6,000 nucleotides of DNA from Pseudomonadota bacterium (lineage in GTDB: Bacteria > Pseudomonadota > Alphaproteobacteria > Sphingomonadales > Sphingomonadaceae), in assembly GCA_023424275.1 (NCBI GenBank), contig JAFAED010000057.1, forward strand, positions 1 through 6,000. The letters run 5' to 3'. The notes beneath the pieces are model-generated. The model ran no database searches and had not been told where the DNA came from. It worked only from the letters and a program-made list of their open reading frames with translations. The position numbers and the translations under genes were made by a program. This document shows positions 5,680-6,000 of this stretch, piece after piece; the stretch's first letter is position 1; every line of letters starts with the position of its first letter.

Positions 5680-6000
5680 TCAGACGGCGTGAACTGCCGT
5701 TACCTCGGGAACATAATGTTTCAAGAGGGACTCGATGCCATTCTTCAGCGTCGCGGTCGAGGAGGGACAACCGGCGCAGGCGCCCTGCATCTTCAGATAC
5801 ACATTGCCCTTGTCGAAACCGCGATAGATGATGTCGCCGCCGTCATTGGCGACCGCGGGGCGGACGCGCGTCTCGATGAGCTCCTTGATCTGGTCAATGA
5901 TGTCGGCGTCGGCGGGATCGTCGGCGAAGCCCTCATCCTCCGCCGGTACCGAAAAGCCCGCGCTCGCAGCGTTGAACAAAGGCACGTCGGCGAGGAAATG
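5680..6000 (-). CDS. NifU/Nfu family Fe-S cluster carrier protein, C-terminal 106 residues, cut by the window edge
   Basis: Nfu proteins carry a [4Fe-4S] cluster, usually bridging a dimer, and deliver it to client enzymes. The visible part starts HFLADVPLFN, the end of the N-terminal Nfu_N domain, then an acidic linker (EDEGFADDPADAD), then the NifU-like domain from IIDQIKELIETRVRPAVANDGGDI to the end. The cluster-binding CxxC is GACAGCPSSTATLKNGI, with cysteines at residues 75 and 78 of the visible part. The frame is open to base 6000. A GTG at 5985 could be taken as a start, but it lies inside homologous sequence (HFLADVPLF), so the true start is beyond the edge, giving a protein of about 190 residues if typical. 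The stop is TGA at 5682-5680. It heads the visible nfu-nitroreductase-tsaB-rimI cluster; its promoter is outside the window. Confidence 0.93.
   Translation of the reverse strand, partial: HFLADVPLFNAASAGFSVPAEDEGFADDPADADIIDQIKELIETRVRPAVANDGGDIIYRGFDKGNVYLKMQGACAGCPSSTATLKNGIESLLKHYVPEVTAVHAV

Noticed and set aside
4689..5831. Open frame of 380 codons on the plus strand across tsaB, the nitroreductase and nfu
   Set aside because: It spans three well-supported minus-strand genes and their gaps and has no domain or plausible start signal; it is a composition shadow.
5680..5985. GTG at 5985 as the true start of the Nfu protein
   Set aside because: The preceding codons HFLAD continue the Nfu_N domain in frame to the window edge, so the GTG is an internal valine.
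1..6000. Mobile elements, CRISPR arrays, tRNA/rRNA genes, toxin-antitoxin or defence genes
   Set aside because: Every stretch longer than about 140 bp is explained by a housekeeping gene, and I saw no repeat array, transposase motif or RNA gene signature.

Overview
The window is GC-rich alphaproteobacterial chromosome. All nine recognisable genes lie on the minus strand and are tightly packed. A Ros/MucR regulator, a Fur that lacks the CxxC zinc cysteines, and the protein sequences overall point to a sphingomonad (Sphingomonadales, possibly Sphingopyxis-like). That taxonomic guess comes from remembered family sequences and gene order, not from a search.

In transcription order (high to low coordinates) the genes are: the C-terminal half of a NifU/Nfu-type Fe-S carrier (cut by the right edge); a RutE-like flavin nitroreductase; tsaB; rimI, overlapping tsaB by ATGA; a 108-bp AT-richer gap; a MucR/Ros-family regulator; a 136-bp gap with a perfect 9-bp hairpin and a plausible promoter; fur; plsC, overlapping the end of fur; miaB, 7 bp after plsC; a 130-bp gap with a second perfect hairpin; and the N-terminal 202 residues of a YbeZ/PhoH-type ATPase (cut by the left edge).

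Spacing suggests up to four transcription blocks: nfu-nitroreductase-tsaB-rimI, then mucR alone, then fur-plsC-miaB, then phoH, which may be read through from miaB. Functions centre on translation and tRNA position 37 (TsaB for t6A, MiaB for ms2i6A, RimI for ribosomal protein S18, YbeZ next to where ybeY is expected), iron and Fe-S biology (Nfu, Fur, the two-cluster enzyme MiaB), phospholipid synthesis (PlsC) and regulation (MucR).

This is core housekeeping DNA. I see no mobile element, CRISPR array, RNA gene or defence system, and nothing I would call a new biological system. The points worth a second look are modest: the Cys-Asp-His-His zinc finger of the MucR protein, a hairpin that could mask the mucR ribosome binding site, the hairpin abutting the fur promoter, a triplicated GTCATG with a hairpin before phoH, and a RutE-like enzyme with no visible rut genes.
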